Assembly (NCBI GenBank): GCA_913775005.1
Contig: CAJYKY010000105.1
Coordinates: 1-23,448, forward strand
DNA from: an uncultured Achromobacter sp.
Lineage (GTDB): Bacteria; Pseudomonadota; Gammaproteobacteria; Burkholderiales; Burkholderiaceae_B
Length of the DNA: 23,448 bases
Direction of reading: 5' to 3'
Shown here: positions 23,323-23,448 of the stretch, piece after piece
Layout: every line of letters begins with the position of its first letter
Position numbering within the stretch: position 1 is the first letter of the stretch
Position numbers and translations under genes: made by a program
The notes under the pieces: generated by a model
Databases searched by the model: none
Told to the model about the DNA's origin: nothing
The model's input: the letters and a program-made list of their open reading frames with translations, nothing else

Positions 23323-23448
23323 ATGGCAAAAGGCAAGTTTGAACGTACCAAGCCGCACGTGAACGTGGGTACGATTGGTCACGTTGACCACGGCAAAACG
23401 ACGTTGACGGCAGCGATCACGACCGTTCTGTCGAACAAGTTCGGTGGC
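23323..23448 (+). CDS. tuf: Elongation factor Tu, N-terminal fragment (second tuf copy)
   Basis: The first 42 codons of EF-Tu run to the window end. MAKGKFERTKPHVNVGTIG is followed by the P-loop GHVDHGKTT at residues 19-27. AAAGGA at about 23309-23314 is the ribosome binding site, eight bases before the ATG. This is the last visible gene of the str operon. Together with the tuf end at 2-127 it shows two tuf genes about 23 kb apart in direct orientation. Confidence 0.98.
   Translation, partial: MAKGKFERTKPHVNVGTIGHVDHGKTTLTAAITTVLSNKFGG

Overview
The window is a stretch of high-GC betaproteobacterial chromosome. The SecE, ribosomal protein, RNA polymerase and EF-G/EF-Tu sequences, a tuf-tRNA-Trp-secE junction, an RpoB of 1370 residues and an RpoC of 1414 residues suggest the Alcaligenaceae (Bordetella/Achromobacter type). 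This placement is recognition from sequence, not a database result.

Layout. (1) 2-127: the 3' end of a tuf gene, followed by a strong intrinsic terminator. (2) 178-12289, plus strand: an extended -10 promoter, tRNA-Trp(CCA), then secE-nusG-rplK-rplA, an L10-type leader, rplJ-rplL, a twin-hairpin attenuator/processing region, and rpoB-rpoC overlapping by one base (TAATG). A bidirectional terminator at 12343-12376 closes the unit. (3) 12417-19576: an accessory signalling block in mixed orientation. It holds a small lipoprotein (minus); a membrane pseudokinase that lacks the kinase N-lobe and ends in a PEGA domain (plus); a minus-strand operon encoding an OmpR-family response regulator, a secreted LysM-FecR protein and a CHASE2-PAS histidine kinase; and a divergent plus-strand OmpR-like regulator whose receiver has lost key phosphorylation residues. 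(4) 19577-20108: a gene-free stretch with a TTGACA...TATGCT promoter and a leader of about 325 nt. (5) 20109-23448, plus strand: the str operon rpsL-rpsG-fusA and the first 42 codons of a second tuf, cut by the window end.

How it works together. Regions 2 and 5 are the core machinery of translation, secretion and transcription. They carry the usual translational and attenuation control points: the L10 leader, the rplL-rpoB hairpins and the structured rpsL-rpsG spacer. Region 3 looks like one envelope-sensing circuit. The LysM-FecR protein would sit in the periplasm at peptidoglycan, the CHASE2 kinase would read a periplasmic state and phosphorylate the canonical regulator (D51), and the pseudokinase-PEGA protein and the pseudo-receiver regulator would be non-catalytic partners. 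Tandem TGTTTG repeats about 10 bp apart and a 14-bp palindrome between the two regulator genes are candidate operators. This block is the most likely place for an undescribed system. Its functional linkage is inferred from domains and gene order only.

Several starts were moved from the longest open frame: rpoB to 3933, the LysM-FecR gene to 17860, the kinase-linked regulator to 18611, and the orphan regulator to 18875.
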